Notes: generated by a model from the sequence alone, not told the origin. Counted from the first letter of the stretch, positions 21,568 through 33,910 are shown. The stretch is 64,000 nt of DNA from Jaltomata sinuosa (GCA_003996215.1 QJPP01000815.1:62001-126000), one strand, 5' to 3'. Made by a program: numbers and translations.

Positions 21568-23727
21568 TATAATGACATGTTCATTCGTTATTTAAAGGAA
21601 CCTTATTACGGGTTGTGGAAACTATTGAAATGCATTCCTATTTTCGATGCATAATATATTATAGACTAATGGGAGATTTCATGCGTAGGACTTCAGGCAC
21701 GGAGTCTTGAGGAATAAATGTATTGTTGTCTTATTGATTGGGGTGGAATTATTACGTTATGAGTAATGTGATCCCAATATTTGATTCATTATTGACATTA
21801 GGATTTTAAATCCTAGAGAGACTAAATTTTGGGTAGGTTTGTGGAATCGGTAACGTTTATATGTAAAGGGACTGCTAAGTCATAGTGGATTCTTGAGTTT
21901 TGTATGAACATGGAAATAGGATGAATAAGAAAGGTACTGAGTTCATGGTACTAGGAAAGAAAAATTTCCTGGGGAAAGTCGTACACTTCAAAATAAGTCC
22001 AGCATAGAGATTTAGGTATTATGTGTTTGATTAATTATACCGGGGTTATTCTTCGGATAGGACTTCAATATTGGTATAATGAACCAGGTCTGTTGTAGTA
22101 GGTAATGGATGAATTGTTTCCCAAATTATGTCATTTGTGCATGTTAACTATTTTGTTAGTATTGCATGTATATTTCATGTTTTAGGGGATAAGGAATTGA
22201 ACGTTAATGATATCTGAATGTCAATCTCATCCAATGAACTGTCTTAAATATTTGTTGGTTTTACAAGTGTGAGTTGTTTTTCATTGTGGTTGTGATTTTT
22301 GTGATATCTATGACTTTTGGTTGGATTAGGTACTATTCCTGGTATACTTCATTAGTTGGCTCGGGTACCGCGCCTGGTATAGAATATCTATCAGTTGACT
22401 CAGGTATTACGCCTGGTATAAATTCAATTATGGTTGGCTCAGGTACCACGCCTGGTATATGTTTGATTGTACTTCTGTGTGTTGGTTCTTTGAGTGAACC
22501 GGGTTATTTCTTGTGATGTAATGGTTTCATGAGTGAACTAGGTTATTTCTTGTGATGTAATTATTACATGTTGGTCTATGTATGGGCAGGTGGTTCTGTT
22601 TAAATATTGGCTTGGTTCTTGTGTAGACTGGGATTGCATGTTAAACATTGTAAATGATTTCTTAGTGATCCTTGGGTGGTTTGAGTTACTTGCCAGTTGT
22701 GGCATAGTTATATGTAATCTATTTACTTGTGCAGTTTTGCATAACTTATTGTTATAGAGTCATAGTAGTTGACTTGGTTAATGCGGATTGGTAGTCAGGG
22801 TCTTGACTGGGTTTGTCAGGTTGATGACTGGTTGCCTTGCACGTATACCCTGACTTGGACTATACACGTTTGTCCATGTGGTCTGGAACCTGTCTGGTAA
22901 GGGGGTTGAGTCAGGGCAGATCAGTGAGAGTTTTGTAGTTTGTCCATTAAATTAGCTAAAGGTCAAGGGCTAGGGTTCTTGACTTAGGATCTTGAGTGAG
23001 AGTGGTGGACCAGCTAACAGGGATGGTTAGCCAATTGAGTACAGAATTGGAACCAGTAAGGTATTTCAAGTATTTGCAAGATGGGTGGGCTGGATATTCT
23101 TTGTGTTATAAGAGGTCAAGTTATGATAAGGATATACAGGTGAAATAGATTTTAAGGGTAGAGTTGGCAGCGGATTGAGGTAGGAGGTTTGGGAAAGAGT
23201 GTAAGAATTTTATAGGTATTATACTTGGGTATTAAGAGCATGTCGATAAGGGCCTGGATAGTGTAACTTCTATATTGCATGTTTTTTCTAAATAATTACA
23301 TGATATTATGTGGTATATTCGGGTCGAGCGATGATGCCTACCAGTACGTGTTATTTATACTAATACTACTCTTGTTATGCCAATTGGTATAGTATGGTTG
23401 AAGGATCAATGATGTTTTCAAGGTGAAGATGATGGTGATCTCTGGCAACTTCTACTCCTCTCTTTCCTATGGTGGGAGTTGTGTCTTGTTTAGATTTTGT
23501 GTTCTCTTAGAAGCTCTTGTACCTATTAAACTAGTTCTTAGGGAGGATTCTCATTGTTTTTGTAAAGGATTTTATTATATCAAAGTTTGGTAAGTGTTTT
23601 TAAAAAATTAAAGTTTTTTCTTATGTTTTCTTATTGACTTCTGCATTACCTATTTTAATCGGGTGGCAAAGATTCTCTCTATGCATTAGAGTAGGTACCC
23701 GCATGGACTTATAGTTGAGTCATGACA
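21568..23727 (+). repeat. Element C 3' LTR
   Basis: It starts TATAATGACATGTTCA (first TG mutated to TA) and ends GTCATGACA. It matches 8257-10753 except that about 340-400 bp of U3 with the CTATAG cluster is missing after about 21635. The GGTACC hairpin array is at 22319-22460. Confidence 0.92.
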
Positions 23728-24355
23728 AGGGTGATGGTAGATCCCCAAAATATTGAAGCAGTTACTCATTTGATAATGTTGACCCAGAAAGATGTGTCAT
23801 TTGTTTGGATTGACAAGTGTGAGGAGAGATTCCAAAAGCTCAAGAAACTTTTGACTACAACCCTTAACCTCTCATTGACGGTTGAAGGTAATGATTTCAT
23901 TGTATTTGTAATACTTCACATTTTGTTTTAGGTGTTGTGTTGATACAGGGAAGGAATGTCATAACTTATGCTTTGAGGCAATTAAAGCCTCACAAGAAGA
24001 ATTACCCTACCCATAATTTAGAGTTGGCAGCGGTGGTATTTGCACTTAAGATATGGAGACACTATCTCTATGGTGTCAAGTACGATGTGTTCACAGACTA
24101 TCGCAGCCTGCAGTATGTGTTTACATAGAGGGATCTGAATCTGAGACAGAAGAGGTGGACGGAATTATTGAAGGATTATGACATGACCATCCAATATAAT
24201 TCGGGTAAGTCCAATATGGTGGCAGACGCATTGAGCCGGAAAGAGGTAAGCATGGGAATTTTGGCTTGTTTGGGGGTGTCCAAGCGACCCTTGGCTAGAG
24301 AGATTCAAACTCTATCATTTAGGTTCATGTAGTTGGAATTTCATAAAAGGGTGGA
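23728..24355 (+). pseudogene. pol: Element B RNase H region (resumes after element C)
   Basis: It continues the RT C-terminus with VMVDPQNIEAV, but the segment before THLIMLTQKDVSFVWIDK is about 80-100 bp shorter than in element E, an internal deletion. It then reads FQKLKKLLTTT, LELAAVVFALKIWRHYLYG and KRWTELLKDYDMTIQY with GKSNMVADALSRKE. A TAG near 24126 replaces a Gln codon (compare FTQKDLN in E), and a frameshift lies near 23920. Confidence 0.88.
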
Positions 24356-25804
24356 ATGTTGGCCAGTATTAAGGTGAATTCGACATTTCTGGAGGAAATC
24401 CAAGCCAAACAGTTTAAGGATGTGCAATTGAATAAGATTCGAAACAAGGTGGTGTCTAGGGAGACCCCGGATGCCACACTTCATGCGTGTGGGGTATTGT
24501 ATTTTAGAGGGTGGATATTTGTCCCTCGGGTTGATAAATTAGTTTAGAATGTGTTAGCTAATTCTCATGGTTTGCGATACTCTAGTCATCTAGGCGTAAC
24601 CAAAATGTACCATGACTTAAGGCAGCTTTATTAGTGACATGGGATAAAAAAAGGACATAGTAGAATGTGTCCAAGTGGCACAATTGTTATCAGGTGAAGT
24701 ATAAAACCAAAGGCCTATAGGTTTGCTTCAAAGGATGCCCATTCCTAAGTAGAAGTGGGAAAGTATAGCCATGGACTTTGTGGTAGGTTTTCCTAAGATC
24801 TAGGGGAAGTATACTCAATTTGGGTCATCGTGGATAGGTTGACTAAATTAGCCCATTTCGTTCTGGTCAGGGTGAATTACAACTCCCAACAATTGGCCAA
24901 AATCAACGTCAAGGAGATAGTGAGGTTGCATGGGGTGCCCCTTTCCATCATTTCATACAGAGGTACACAATTTACTTCTAAGTTTTGGGTAAGTTGCACG
25001 AAAAGTTGGGCACTCAGCTCATATTTAGCATAGCTTTTCATCCTCAGATAGATAGTCAGTCGGAGAGGATGATTCAGGTGCCGGAGGATATGCTGGGAGC
25101 ATGTGTGATTGACTTCAGGGGCCATTGGGATCAGTTCTTATCATTGTGTGAATTCTCATACCACAATGATATCACTCTAGTATTGTCATGGCACCATTTG
25201 AGGAACTTTATGGGAGGGGATGTAGATCGCCTATAAGGCAGTTTGAGGCAGGTGATGTGAAGCCTTTGGGAATTGATTTGGTAAAGGAAGCTCAGGAAAA
25301 AGTGAAAGGTATCCAAACCAAGTTATTGGTAGCCTAGAGAAGGCAAAATGAGTATGTTAATCCCAAGGTAAGGGACATATCCTTCCATGTTGGTGAACAA
25401 GTTCTGTTGAAGGTGTCACTTATGAAAGGGTTAATGAGGTTTGGCAAGAGGGGTAAGCTTAGCCCTCAGTATATCTGTCCATTCGAGATTCTAAAAAGTA
25501 TGGGGCCAGTATCTTACAGGTTAGCATTGCTGCCCAGTTTGTCTGGAGTCCATCAAGTTTTCCACGTATCTATGTTGAAGAGATACCATGGGGATGGAGA
25601 TTACATCATCAAATGGATTTGGTCTTGTTAGATAAGAACCTTCAGTACGAGAAGAAGCCAATTGTTATTTTTGATCGGGATGTACAAAAGTTGAGGACAA
25701 AAGAAATTAGATCAGTAAAGGTTTAATAGAACCATCATCTAGTTGAAAAAGCCACTTGGGAAATCGAGAAGGACATACAAGACAAGTACCCTCACTTGTT
25801 TTAG
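24356..25804 (+). pseudogene. pol: Element B integrase and C-terminal chromodomain-like tail, decayed
   Basis: The zinc-binding N-terminus (SHGLRYSSHLGVTKMYHDL, about 24560-24620) is followed by stops. The catalytic core spans about 24770-25260. The second Asp motif reads SYRGTQFTSKFW (24950-24985) instead of SDRGTQFTSK, so it is lost. The Glu motif GQ-SERMIQ is present as SQSERMIQVPEDML (25055-25095). The C-terminal region (25407-25631) has KLSPQYICPFEIL and LLPSLSGVHQVFHVSMLKRY. The tail to 25804 (ATWEIEKDIQDKYPHLF) matches the chromodomain-like end of Tekay-type elements, which is thought to direct insertion to heterochromatin. Multiple stops and frameshifts are visible. Confidence 0.88.
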
Positions 25805-25888
25805 GATTCATGTACTACCTTCTTCTTGATTTAGCTCATTTTCTTATTTGATCATTTGGGTATGAATGATGAGTAAATAGGTATCTAT
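25805..25888 (+). other. Element B 3' untranslated tail and polypurine region
   Basis: The tail after pol ends in ATGAATGATGAGTAAATAGG just before the 3' LTR, aligning with the equivalent end of element E. Confidence 0.7.
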
Positions 25889-28069
25889 TGTAATATTTCT
25901 TCTCATTGTTATGGGTGAGCTATTGATATGAGAAATCAGGTTAGAAAACTTCAGGGTTGGGGAGTTAAAAATTTTGAGCTAGGCTAGTCTAAAAAAAAAT
26001 CTGAGCAAGGTGAAGTCTAGGGCAATCCAGAAAAGGATTGGGTGAAATGATTAAGTTTGAGCTAGTTTTTCTATTAGCTAAGGTATTAAGAAGTCCGTAG
26101 GACTTTTCGAGAATAAATTTGGGTGAGTAGAACTCTCGATATCGAACTTGACATAAAGGGGTTGGTCTGGAAGATCAAGGTTTGAAGGTGTGTTGTGAAA
26201 TGGGCAAAAATAGGAGAATTCCCAAGTTTTTGTCCCATGTCAGCTACTATAGTGGGTGAAATACTGCTACCACGATGTTGCTATAACAGAGAAATTCCCA
26301 CTATAGCAGGAGTCAAAGGCGGTCAACTCTACTATAGCAGGCGGCTTCTGCTATGGTAGTTCCGCAATAGCAGGATTAGTTGTTGTAAATGTAGAAACTT
26401 CCCCAAAAATATTCATTATTTTCTAAGAACATTTTAGGGAGGGTTGTGGCAATTTTGGGCAACTCCTAGCACTTTTCCTCCATAATTCATCGATGAGGTA
26501 AGTATTTTGTTCCCCTAATCTAGTATTTTGATTCTTGTGGCTTAGAATCATTAGTTACAGGCTTGGATAAGGGTTTAACTTAACCTAGGATGGATTTTCT
26601 AGTGAAAAAAGGGAATGTTAGGATGAAAAACCTGGGCTTCTTGAATTAGGTTATTATTTAAAGATTCCTTATCATAATTCACTGGCATAGCCATGAAATT
26701 GGTAGTAAATAGGTAGATTTAAGGTGGAAGGACCTTGGGATGGGTGAAATGATTATGAAATTGGCCTGGGTTTTAGGATTAAGATGTAATCTTGGAATAT
26801 TTTGGCCATTTAGGTTGATTTTGTATTTGTGTTATTGTTTTTAGACCACGATCAAGCTAGAGTTTCAAAGAATGAAAAGGCTCCGATCTAGTAGAGCATT
26901 CATGCTTGAGTTAAGGTAGGTGATGGTTAACTTATGACCTAAATAACATTATGTATACATATTAATTGTTTCATTAGTATTGCTTGTACAATACGTGTTT
27001 AAGGAATAAGGAAATGAATGCTAAAAGATATCTGGTTGTCAATCTCATGCAATGAACTTGTCTTAAATGCTTGTTGGCTTTACAAGTGTGGGTTGTATTC
27101 ATTGTGGTTGTGATTGTTGTGATATATATGATTCTTTGGTCAGCTCAGATACCACGCCTAGTACAGTTCATTGGCTGGCTCGAGTATCACGCATGGTACG
27201 AGATATCTATTAGTTGGCTCTTGTATTGCACCTGGTACAGATTTTATTATGGTTGGCACAGGTACCATGCCTGGTACATGTTTGGTTGTTCTTCTGTGTG
27301 ATGGTTCCATGAATGAACCGGGCATATTCATTGTGATATATTTATTACATGTTGGTTCATGAGTGGCCGAGTTGGTGTGTTTAAATACTGGGGTGGTTCT
27401 TGTGTAGACCAGATTACATGTTAAACACTGTAGATAATGTCGTATGGATCCTTAGGAGGTTCGGGTTATTTGAAAAGGTGTGTGAAATCGTATATGGGTT
27501 GTTGTTATGGTTTTGGACATGTCTCATGTGGTTGTTAGGTCAGGTTGATGGCTGAGAGTCTTGCTTATATTCACTGACTTGGGTTATACATGTTTGTCTT
27601 GTTTTACTAAGTTATAGTTGTGTGTTCCTATTTACCAATACACTATTGTTTTGGTGTACTGATATTGCACTTGCTCTTCTTTTGTTGAGTACAGGACATA
27701 TTCCGGTGGTGGCTGCGCGACCTCAATTGTGATACAAATGTCTTCTGAATCTAAGGGTGAGCTGCATCTATCGGGCTACCATGGATTCATCTACTTGTTC
27801 TAGTCCATTGTTTGGATTTGGATTCTTTTTACTTTGGGGTTGCATCCCCGTCTTTTAGACATATTTAGTATTTTGGTACACAACTTTCAGATTCTAGGGG
27901 ATTATTTTTCACAGGTTTTACAATGTTGTTAAGTTAAGATGTGAATGTTGGTTTATCTATCAAATTGGTTTTTATAGCTGCTTAGTTTGATTAAGTGTTG
28001 GCTTTATTTATTGGTTCTCCCATCGGAGATTTAGTGTGGGTTCCACTCGCAGTGGGTTAGGTCGTGACA
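25889..28069 (+). repeat. Element B 3' LTR
   Basis: It starts TGTAATATTTC and ends AGGTCGTGACA; partner of 3241-5472. It carries the CTATAG cluster (26241-26372) and GGTACC hairpin array (27139-27282). Compared with the 5' LTR it has scattered substitutions and small indels. The next five bases are the target duplication CTTGG. Confidence 0.93.
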
Positions 28070-28210
28070 CTTGGTTAAGGGTGAAAGAGTAAAATGCGTA
28101 TTTTACTCCCTTGATATGAACATCATTTAGCTTCTCGGAGATGACACATTCAATCTTGTATACCAGCTTCTCATGTGGTCACATGTGCTTTCATATCAAC
28201 TTGCAATTTG
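28070..28210 (-). pseudogene. Ty1/copia pol 3' end, right half of the element split by B
   Basis: On the minus strand this reads across EKLVYKIECVISEKLNDVH and then the non-coding tail, joining in register with 3075-3240. This is the end of the copia RNase H/pol region (compare TKALPT...EKLVHKIGMRRL in intact relatives). It breaks near 28210 against an oppositely oriented copia. Confidence 0.7.
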
Positions 28211-29912
28211 GTTTTTGCAATGTTGTTTTCTCGACTTTTAAATTAAGAGCATGGTTCTAAACAATATATTATGTTGATAATGCTGGTTGATTTAGTATAA
28301 ATTGTATGCATTCAATTATAGCTAAATCATTGTTTATTAGAACAAATCTCCCAAAAGAAATTTTGTATGAGATGCACTATTTAAAATGTAGCAGCACTTG
28401 TATGCATCAAGCCAACAAGGTTTCCTTATCATAATTAGTTCAGGATCAAGAGCCAAATAATTTCAATAAGAAAATTTGAATGTGCGGTATATGATTCAAT
28501 TGCTCCATCACTACGCACAAATATGAGTCCCCAAGTAAGGTTGGGGGTAAATGTTAGATTTTCTAACATTAGGGGGAGAGATGATTATAGCTAAAATTAT
28601 GTGTGGAATGAATTATCTAGATCCTCGTAAAACAATATGAGCATGCAGTTCAAGAGATAATTCATTTGCAAAAATATTGTAAGCTAATTGCCATATATGT
28701 TTGCTGACCCTATGATATAATTTAGTTGTAAATGCTCCAATGAAAAGTCCTTATAGGATAAAATATATGGCACGTAAGAACTGTGATAGACCAATTAATT
28801 CCAAAGGTAAAATTCCTTAAAAAAGAGAGGAGCAAATGATCAAAATGATCATAATAATAAGGCAAGTGTATTGAAAGGGTACTGACATAACACCTCATAA
28901 AACCTTGGTAAAGGTTCAGGTACCTGGAAAATTATGAATATGAAGAGATCTTGATAAGTTATGTCGTATTGGAATGGATATCAAAATGACCATCGACAGT
29001 ATATTTGATATAATGTAGTGCTTAACATTATAAATAATAGCGAAGATCTTGAATTCAAATATGTCAGAAAGTGTGGACAGATAAATAATTGTTCAAATAA
29101 AAAATACGTAATTCAAGTATTTTATTTCACTTGAAAAGGTGAATGCTTAAACTTATAGTCCAAAGACCAATGTATAATATCATTGGGGTACAAATGATTT
29201 ATTGTGCGAAAATAAAAATAAAAATTAAAACCGTAAGATATAAAGTATGGTATATGCCTTGGGCATATAGGTTTTTTACAAAATTCCTGGCAATATTGTA
29301 GGGAGACAAGTTCTCCTGTGGTAGATGTAAAGATGTTTCTTTCAGTCTGGCAATACTGAAAAGCTTGAATACATATAAATGAATGATTGTCATGTCTTAG
29401 CTAGACAATGACGGTTATATGAAAATCCTTGAAGGATTAATAAGGTCTTAAAGCGATTACATTGAATACCCTAATAGTTGTAAGATCTCTAAACATAAAG
29501 AAAGATCATTTTTGATCTGATAAAAATAATTTAAGAGTAACATATTTTATTAAAATTGGTACACTAATGTATTGGGGGCATCATTTACAAGAATTAAGTG
29601 ATGTTGTAATCAGTATGAGTATAATCTGCGTTGTACTCTTTTTTTCTTAGCTGAGATTTTGTCCCACTGAGTTTTCCTGATAAGGTTTTTAATGAGGCAG
29701 CACTCAAGGTGTATTACAAGATGTGTGTACTCCTTTTCCTTCACTAGGCTTTTTCCCATTGGGTTTTTCCTAGTAAGATTTTAACGAAATGCATTATCTA
29801 TGGACATCCAAGAGGGAGTCTTATGAAATATATGTTTAATGAAAGGATGTTCATACACATTTCTTAGGTTACATGAACCTTTTGTGGATAAGAATGTATC
29901 TATTAAACCATA
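28211..29912 (+). pseudogene. Decayed plus-strand Ty1/copia (Tork-like): integrase to 3' LTR fragment
   Basis: The remnants follow copia order. Integrase core and C-terminus are IIAKSLFIRTNLP near 28315-28355 and KFECAVYDSIAPSLRTNMS near 28470-28530. The pre-RT linker reads RFSNIRGRDD near 28560-28590 and NELSRSS. Scattered RT/RNase H scraps run to about 29600. Then comes the long non-coding tail with TTTTAATGAGGCAGCACTCA (29690-29710) and the phrase ending GACATCCAAGAGGGAG (29804-29819). The LTR starts near 29832 (TATGAAATATATG) and is cut at about 29912. Much of pol is deleted, and no ORF above 64 codons survives. Confidence 0.75.
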
Positions 29913-30073
29913 TGATAGTAATCGATATACATGGCAGTTGAATGGACCCATATTCACATGTTAATACGTTCTAAAAATTTGGGGGATACAATCCCAATCT
30001 TAGCTGGTACAATAATTAATTTACTATGAGAACAAGTAGCACAAAAAAATTCGTGAAGAACTTTCTATTTCTT
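29913..30073. other. Short unassigned interval
   Basis: 160 bp between the broken copia LTR and the family A LTR. I see nothing identifiable. Confidence 0.5.
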
Positions 30074-31497
30074 TATCATGACCCGATTTCTCAAGTCATG
30101 ATGGCACCAACACCCCCCCCCCCAGTAGGAGAACCAATTCCCCATTGCCTGGAATGATTAGTAATGAGCTACTACCTAATCAAAATACACAATAAGCAAA
30201 AAAATAAGCAGAATATAAAGATAGAACAACGCGGAAGCAATAACCTGAATATATATATAATGAAACTACACTAACCCCAAGACTTGATATCGATACTACA
30301 AGAGCTTCTAAATAGAATACAAGTGCTACAAGTAACAAAAATAGACTAGTACAACTTTCTCTGAATAACACAAAGAGTAACAGTACAACAAAATTAGATG
30401 CGGTCAAGCCCCGGTCATCAGTCACTCACTCTAGTCTCGAATATCCAGAAGCTGCACGAGTCTGCACACGATCAATGGTGAAAACTCAACTAATATCTGC
30501 ACCAGAAAGATACAGAAGTGTAGTATGATCACCAATTGCTAAGCAATAGGTACCTAGTAGGCATCATCGGCTGACTGAGCGCATATAAATATAAAAGCAG
30601 TAATAAGAAGAATACAAGGAAACAATCACAGAAAACAAGGAGGAAGAACAAGGAAACTAGCACAAAGAGTAATCAACCAAGAGTTACAAGTATAACATGC
30701 TAGAAGAGGAGATATATGTACACAGAAACAGAGGTGAAAGAAAGAAGAAGGACGCACCTGGATCTGTGCAACAACAATACATATAAAAAGAGAGTTTTAA
30801 GATATGGGTGTTCTATCGGTAACCTCAAGTAAAAGGGAAAGAAGGAAAGCAATCCAACAATCGAGCTAGAATCCATATACTAACAAAAACATGCTAAAGA
30901 CATCAATTTTGAGATAAGAATAAAAGTAAAACAATCTCTCAAGTAAAAGCCTATGATGGAATGACTAAACTACAGGCACCCAGATCCGCTAAACAAAACC
31001 AGGATAAGAATAGACTTTGCTACCCCACAACCTCTCAGAAGGCTACACAGATAGAGCCTCCATAATATAGGACCCACTAGCCCCTCAATAATCTGAGTCC
31101 GAAAATACCAGGGCCTCAACAGGCTAAAAACCACTAAACAAGCTCTATAAAATGAAAGGAGTAATATAATATACCTACAGTCCCAATGGCCACCCATACA
31201 ACTGAGCATCATAATTAAGTGAAAATAAACCCTCCGACCGCCCATACAACCAGAGCGGACACTGAGCACATATCAAATAAGAGTGGAATCAGAATACCAA
31301 AGGCATGATGATGATATGATGAATCTGATGTGAAAGTAACCCATACTTTCCCCCTCTGGTAACCCAAAGGAACATCTAGAGGCAGGACCTATGGAAGGAC
31401 TCTACCCGTGTACCTCTACTCCACCGTACAACCCTCCTCCTAGCGCGTGCATTGGCCCGTAGTCGGTAACCAGGAACGATAGGGTCCATGGAGGTCT
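30074..31497 (-). repeat. Family A solo LTR, 3' part (split by element E)
   Basis: On the minus strand the LTR ends at 30074 (GGGTCATGATA). It aligns throughout with 55141-56520 and 61316-62720. It is continuous with 41129 onward after removal of element E and its target duplication, because GGTCT joins to ACTCGTAGACTACATAC as in the uninterrupted copy at 56520-56545. A run of 11 C bases at 30113-30123 replaces 5-6 C in the other copies. No internal region flanks it, so it appears to be a solo LTR. ORFs at 30180 and 30970 are chance. Confidence 0.88.
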
Positions 31498-33692
31498 TGT
31501 AATGATTGGGTTATATGTTACGGGTAAACATTTCGTGCCAAGTTTTGGGTTAGAAAACTTTTGTATTTGGGAGTTGAAAATTCTGGGTTAGGCTAGTCTC
31601 GGCCAGTTTAGGAGTGAGGTATGGTCCAGCAAAATCCGATAAGGATTGGGAAGGGAGTCTTGACTTAAGCTAGTTTTCCATTTAGCCAAGACATAAAGGA
31701 GTCTGGGAGACTTTTTGAAATTAAATTCGGGTAAGTAGAACTCCCAGAATCGAGGTTGACGCGAAGGGGTTCTTCTAGGACATTAGGAAAATAAATGTGT
31801 TATAAAATGGATCAATTTTAGGGACTTTATGATGTTTTGTTCCATGCGGTTGACTCTACGCCATAGCGACCTTCGTTGTAGTAGAGAAGATACCGCTACA
31901 GCAGAAGTCAATAATGGTCAGACTCCGCCATAGCGGACGACTCTATTATGGTGGTATCGCTATAGAGGGTTCGATGAGATTTAATACAGGGACATTCCCC
32001 AAAAGATTCAGTTTTTACAAACACGTTTGGGAGAAGGGCTAGGGCGATTCCAGGTGATTTTCCTCCATTTTGCATTATTTTTCTTCCCTAAGGTAAGGTT
32101 TCTACTCCCCAAACTCTGTACTACTTTCCCTACGCTATTGAATTGCTAGGGGTAGACTTGGGGAAAGGTTGGAAATGACTTAAGGATGGTAGAATCCGAG
32201 GAAGGTGAGAGATTCTAGGTGTGGAAGTCCTTGGATATGGTTAAAAGTACTGTATTATGATCATGTGACTTTAATTCTCTAATTATATCCATGAAAATGG
32301 TAGAAATAGGAGAAAGAATGGTGGAAAAGCCCAGAAAAAAGGGTGGGATGACCATGGTTGGCCTGGGGTTTGGGATTTGGTGTAATCCAGGTAATGTATA
32401 GGACATGATTATTAATTTAGTACTTGTATATTGTTTTAGACCAAGAACAAGCAAGAATTTCGGAGAATAGGAAAGCTCGGGTTGAGTAGAGCTTTGGATC
32501 ATTTTGAGGTAGGTGATGGTTATTGGTTCTTGTATACTTTTTATGTTTGTGTACTCTTATCTAAGTAATTTTATGATGTTTGAATTGCTCGGGGAATGAT
32601 ATAATAATGTCTAATGGTCCTTTTTAACAATGTGGTGAATTGAACTGTGTATTTTGCTTGATTAGTTTACAAGTTGATTATTCATTGTTTGTGGCTGTGG
32701 ATTGGTTGACATTCGGTTGGCTCGGGTACCACGCCTGGTACGGGTATACTAATGGTTGTCTCAGTTACTATGCCTTGTATGGGATATACTAACGGTTGCC
32801 TCGAATACCACTCCTGCTATGAGAAATACTAACGGTTGGCTCGGGTACCACGCCTGGTACATGTTTACTTTATTGCATTCTGCATTAAATTATGGGTCCC
32901 CTTAGTGAACCAGGCTGTGTCATTGAAATATGATAATTGTTTATGGTCTTTGAGAGGCTGGGTTATTGTTTTATTTGATTTTGATTTGGTCTTGGTGTAG
33001 ACCGGGTTGCATGTTTAATACTTAGATGTTGTTTAGAGAGGATCCCAGGGTGGGTCCGAGCTATATAAAGAGGGTTTTTTAATTGTTATACGTGATTGTT
33101 GATCATGGTGATAAAATTTGATTACATGTGGGAACAATCTAGGTAGAGACTTGTAGTCTAGGGATGCTTATTGACTTGTTAAATGTGTTCATGTACTCTT
33201 ACTTGATTTGTTGTACTGCTCATACACTGTTTATTTGGAACTAGCTGATGATCCTACTAGTACACGGTGGTTTTGTTCTGATATTGCACTTGTTTTTCTT
33301 TTGTGAGTATAGACGATCATCCAGCGGTTGACACGCGACCTCACTTGTAGTCCCAAAACTTTTTGATGTCAAGGGTGAGCTACTTCGGTCAAGCTGCCTT
33401 GATTTCTATCTTTTTGAAGTTGTAGCACTCTTGTTTTGGGCTTAGACTATTTCTTTTGTTGGGGTTGCATCCCCGTACTCTAGTTTTGGTAGTGTTTTGG
33501 TACGTTGACTTTCAGATTCTAGGGGGGATTTTTCTGCAGGGTTATTATAATAGAGTTGTTATATTGATATTGATTGCTAGTTTCCTTTTTGCATATTGGT
33601 TTTGAGCTATTAGAACGGTTAAGTTTGGGGAAGTGATGGTTCGCTCACCCGGGAGTGCTTGAGTGCCACTCATGGTGGTTTGGGTCGTGACA
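31498..33692 (+). repeat. Element E 5' LTR
   Basis: It begins TGTAATGATTGGG and ends GGGTCGTGACA. The CTATAG cluster is at 31856-31965. The GGTACC array has four units at 32714, 32754, 32794 and 32834, a period of exactly 40 bp. Confidence 0.95.
32714..32862. repeat. GGTACC hairpin array, exact 40-bp period (element E 5' LTR)
   Basis: There are four units; the first and fourth keep the full core GGTACCACGCCTGGTAC, while the second and third have decayed arms. The 3' LTR has the matching array at 40147-40292, where more units keep the core. Confidence 0.93.
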
Positions 33693-33910
33693 AAGATAGT
33701 ATCAGAGCCAGGGGTTCGTTGATCTCATTGTTCCAAAAAAGTTCTAGTAGAGTCTTGAGGAATTGTACGGAGACATCTGTACTTGTCCTCGAGAGGCTAT
33801 TGGACTTTAGGAAAAAACTCTCTTCTTTCTTCCTTCGTGCTATAACTTGATTCCAATTGGTATCTGGTGATACAATTTGGTATCTGACTCATTCACTCTT
33901 ATATTCGCAG
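33693..33910 (+). other. Element E primer-binding site and leader
   Basis: TAGTATCAGAGCCAGG at 33697-33712 is the methionine-tRNA-type site with one G-to-A change at its second base. The leader up to 33910 aligns with B 5473-5689. Confidence 0.92.

Larger units (their letters stand above)
8257..23727 (+). mobile_element. Element C: non-autonomous gypsy-type LTR element nested in B
   Basis: The 5' LTR (8257-10753) and 3' LTR (21568-23727) flank an internal region with a degenerate methionine-tRNA primer-binding site. The 5-bp target duplication AGGGT is exact at 8252-8256 and 23728-23732, and element B's pol is continuous across it. Apart from nested element D (about 11359-19153), the internal DNA is only about 3 kb and contains no gag or pol. 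It has a leader, an antisense degraded ORF (19252-20560) and a 3' tail resembling the polypurine end of B and E. C therefore resembles a large non-autonomous derivative that would have relied on enzymes of a B/E-like element. Confidence 0.93.
3241..28069 (+). mobile_element. Element B: Ty3/gypsy (Tekay/Del-like chromovirus), split by nested element C
   Basis: The element runs from a 5' LTR (3241-5472) through a tRNA-Met-type primer-binding site, decayed gag and pol, to a 3' LTR (25889-28069). The 5-bp target duplication CTTGG is exact at 3236-3240 and 28070-28074, and the copia sequence is continuous across it. Without nested element C and its duplicated 5 bp, B is about 9.35 kb, a normal size for an autonomous Tekay-type element. 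Domain order is gag, zinc knuckle, protease, RT, (element C), RNase H, integrase, chromodomain-like tail. Stops, frameshifts and deletions make it non-autonomous today. Confidence 0.93.

Noticed and set aside
32714..32862. Regular about 40-bp repeat with palindromic core, considered as a CRISPR-like array
   Set aside because: Spacers are similar to one another, units are tandem, the context is a plant LTR, and homologous arrays lie in eight LTRs.
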